From assembly GCA_017961325.1 (NCBI GenBank), contig JAGCXM010000021.1, positions 1-64,000 of the forward strand: a stretch of DNA of 64,000 nucleotides, in the 5' to 3' direction. Position 1 is the stretch's first letter. The number at the start of each line of letters is the position of its first letter. This DNA comes from a bacterium. Its GTDB lineage: Bacteria; UBP6; UBA1177. Position numbers and translations under genes: made by a program. A model generated the notes under the pieces. It was not told the DNA's origin. It did not search any database and saw only the letters and a program-made list of their open reading frames with translations. Of this stretch, positions 62,050 through 64,000 are shown piece by piece.

Positions 62050-63332
62050 ATGCTCTGATAGTAGGACTTGGAATTTCCGGAATCTCTTCCGCTAAATTTC
62101 TCAAAAATTCGGGATATGAAATTTTTATTTACGACGACAATGCGGCGCAGCTTGAAAAATATTCCGCAGAGTATCAAAAATACGACGGAAATCTGAAATA
62201 TGATCTTGCCGTAATCAGCCCCGGGGTTCCGTCCACGCACAGGGTTATACAAAAATTGAGTGAACAGGAAACAGAAGTCATCGGCGAACTCGAACTTGCC
62301 GGAAGGTATGTAAAGGACGAAAAAGTGATTGCCGTCACCGGTACGAACGGAAAATCGACGACGGTTTCACTCGTGCACTCGTTTCTTAAAAATGCCGGAT
62401 TCAGGTCGTTTCTCTGCGGAAATATCGGAGAACCTGTCATCAACGGAATAGGGAAGGGATACGAATTTTTCGTTATAGAACTCAGCTCTTTCCAGCTTGA
62501 GACCCTGAAAAGCCTGAAGGTCGATGTCGCGATGATTTTAAACGTCACGCCTGATCATCTTGACAGATACAAAGATTTTGAAGATTACAAAAATACTAAA
62601 CTCAACTTATTGAATTTGTTGAAAAAAGGCGGCACGGCCGTTCTCGGAACGGGCATCGTTGACAAAGATTTCAGGCATCCCGGTTTTGATCTGAAACTGT
62701 TTTCCGTTGACGGAACAGACGACATAAAATGTGATGAAACCAATGTCTATTTTGACGGCAAAAAGCTGAAAGTCGATGATCTCAAAATCAGCGGTCACCA
62801 CAATGTCGAAAACATAATGGCTGCCGTTTTGGGTGTAAAAAAATGGGTCAGTGATACCGGCATTTTGAGAAAGTCCTTGCTTGAATTTAATCCTCTGGCT
62901 CACAGAACCGCTTTCGTAGATAAATTCCAAGGCGTTGAATTTATTGATGATTCCAAAGGAACAAATGTCGGTGCCGTTGAAAAGGCACTCGCAGGGTTCG
63001 ATGACGGAAAAGTCGTCCTTATTTTAGGCGGCGTTGACAAAGGCGGAAGTTATGCCCCTGTTAGAGTTCTTGCAGAAAGAAAGTGCAAGGGAGTTGTCAT
63101 CATCGGCGCTTCCAAAGAGATAATCCGTCCTTATTTCAAGGGATTTAAAAATGTTGAAACAGCCGACTCGATGGCTGAAACAGTTGAAAAGTCCTTCAAG
63201 CTTGCCGGAAATGACGGCGTAGTTCTCTTTTCGCCTGCATGCTCAAGTTTCGACTGGTACAAGAACTACAAAGAGCGCGGTGATGATTTTGTCAATAAAG
63301 TCAAAGAGTTGAAGGCAGAATTGGAGAAGTAG
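62046..63332 (+). CDS. murD: UDP-MurNAc-L-alanine--D-glutamate ligase
   Basis: Ligase of 428 residues that adds D-Glu. It opens with the nucleotide-fold GLGISGISSAKFL. The ATP site is VTGTNGKSTTVSL near 97-109, followed by SSFQLETLKSLKVD, NVTPDHLDRY, HNVENIMAA and the C-terminal DDSKGTNVGAVEKAL. Length is normal. It overlaps murF and is directly followed by ftsW. Confidence 0.96.
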   Translation: MNALIVGLGISGISSAKFLKNSGYEIFIYDDNAAQLEKYSAEYQKYDGNLKYDLAVISPGVPSTHRVIQKLSEQETEVIGELELAGRYVKDEKVIAVTGTNGKSTTVSLVHSFLKNAGFRSFLCGNIGEPVINGIGKGYEFFVIELSSFQLETLKSLKVDVAMILNVTPDHLDRYKDFEDYKNTKLNLLNLLKKGGTAVLGTGIVDKDFRHPGFDLKLFSVDGTDDIKCDETNVYFDGKKLKVDDLKISGHHNVENIMAAVLGVKKWVSDTGILRKSLLEFNPLAHRTAFVDKFQGVEFIDDSKGTNVGAVEKALAGFDDGKVVLILGGVDKGGSYAPVRVLAERKCKGVVIIGASKEIIRPYFKGFKNVETADSMAETVEKSFKLAGNDGVVLFSPACSSFDWYKNYKERGDDFVNKVKELKAELEK

Positions 63333-64000
63333 ATGGAAAAGACGGTAAAACTTTATTTTGCAGTTTTTTTCTCCATCATCGTTTTCGGAATGGTTATGGT
63401 TTTCAATATCAGAATGTTCAACGTTCCGTCCGCAGAAGCTGCTTTTCCGCAGCAGATAAGAGGACTTGTATTCAATTTTGTTATTGCTGGAACCGGATTT
63501 CTTGTTGCCTACTTTATGAACCTTTCGTGGCTTAAAAATTCATCGAAATTCATTCTCCCCTTTATAATCTTTCTGCTTTTTGCAACTCTGATCATCGGAA
63601 CAAAGGTTAACGGTTCGAAACGCTGGATAAATCTTTATTTCATGATGATTCAGCCTTCCGAATTCGCCAAAATCGTCGCTGTCGTCTATTTGAGCGAGGT
63701 TATGACGAAAAAGGGCGAAAAAATCAGGCTTTTCAAGGACTTGATTTATCCTGTCGGGTCAATAGGGCTGATTGCGCTTCCGATTGCTGTCGAGGATTTG
63801 GGAACGGCAAGCGTTATTTTTGCGACTTCGATCGGAATGCTGATTTTGGGCGGAATGGACAAGAAACACCTTATGTTGTTGATTTTTCTGGCACTTCTTT
63901 TGTTTCTGGCAATGGTTTTCATGCCGGGAAAAGGTTATCGCGTCAGCCGTTTTTCAGCTTTCATAGATCCGTGTGCCGAAGCTAACAGAACGACTTTCGG
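63333..64000 (+). CDS. ftsW: FtsW-type septal peptidoglycan glycosyltransferase, partial
   Basis: The frame opens at ATG 63333, immediately after murD, and is open to the window edge (222 codons). Several membrane helices are visible. Family motifs NGSKRWINL and QPSEFAKIVAVVYLSE are present, and VEDLGTASVIF occupies the place of the usual Q/E-P-D-L-G-T motif. FtsW polymerises glycan strands with FtsI at the septum. RodA is a paralogue, but the position in the cluster favours FtsW. The C-terminus lies outside the window. Confidence 0.92.
   Translation, partial: MEKTVKLYFAVFFSIIVFGMVMVFNIRMFNVPSAEAAFPQQIRGLVFNFVIAGTGFLVAYFMNLSWLKNSSKFILPFIIFLLFATLIIGTKVNGSKRWINLYFMMIQPSEFAKIVAVVYLSEVMTKKGEKIRLFKDLIYPVGSIGLIALPIAVEDLGTASVIFATSIGMLILGGMDKKHLMLLIFLALLLFLAMVFMPGKGYRVSRFSAFIDPCAEANRTTF

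Noticed and set aside
1-64000. tRNA or rRNA genes
   Set aside because: The intergenic stretches were read on both strands, and no cloverleaf with a GGTTCRA-type T arm or rRNA sequence was recognised.

Overview
The window is about 64 kb from a Gram-negative bacterium with moderate G+C and dense, operon-organised genes. Several traits point towards an uncultured Myxococcota or deltaproteobacterial-type lineage. These are the many secreted lipoproteins with long Asp/Ser/Thr linkers, Cys-rich EGF-like repeats and thrombospondin type 3 repeats, a 6S RNA of proteobacterial type, a protein ending in what looks like the MXAN_5187 C-terminal domain, and MurE with the meso-diaminopimelate motif DNPR. 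The lineage is an inference from gene content; there is no rRNA gene in the window.

Layout. 1-8.5 kb: the tail of a formylglycine-generating-enzyme-like gene, a lipoprotein, a 1730-residue secreted protein and a lipoprotein serpin. 8.6-17 kb: a MoxR ATPase opposite a very large PEP/pyruvate-binding dikinase-like protein, then ftsH, a lytic transglycosylase and pgsA. 17.0-19.9 kb: an unannotated 6S RNA with its own promoter, a lipoprotein and an outer-membrane-like protein. 19.9-26.3 kb: an accessory island of three unrelated minus-strand genes (AAA/DUF4143 ATPase, Fic protein, type IIG restriction-modification enzyme) set between related repeats. 26.4-33.1 kb: metG and a potABCD polyamine transporter. 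33.2-35.0 kb: a three-gene DUF3791/DUF3990 module and a decayed DUF1566 gene. 35-47.9 kb: an ion antiporter, efp, an envelope-protein run, rsmD, then a minus-strand block (pyrG, glmM, two paralogous Cys-rich lipoproteins, a PAS protein). 48.1-55.3 kb: a probable defence or DNA-processing operon. 55.4-64 kb: the division/cell-wall cluster mraZ-rsmH-ftsL-ftsI-murE-murF-murD-ftsW, running off the end and lacking mraY at its usual place.

The best candidate for an undescribed system is 48.1-55.3 kb. A TerB_N/TerB_C protein, a BREX-type (BrxD-like) ATPase and an Lhr/YprA-type helicase form a recognisable DNA-processing set. Between the first and second of these lie a predicted ADP-ribosyltransferase-type three-gene module with its own promoter and an AT-rich PD-(D/E)XK nuclease gene whose end overlaps the ATPase gene. 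The same three-gene module occurs a second time at 33.2-34.1 kb. The second notable region is the 19.9-26.3 kb island, where promoter-bearing 5' repeats and a shared 3' element at the stop codons suggest cassette-like movement. Its restriction-modification gene carries a frameshift at a run of six A/T and an in-frame palindromic repeat.
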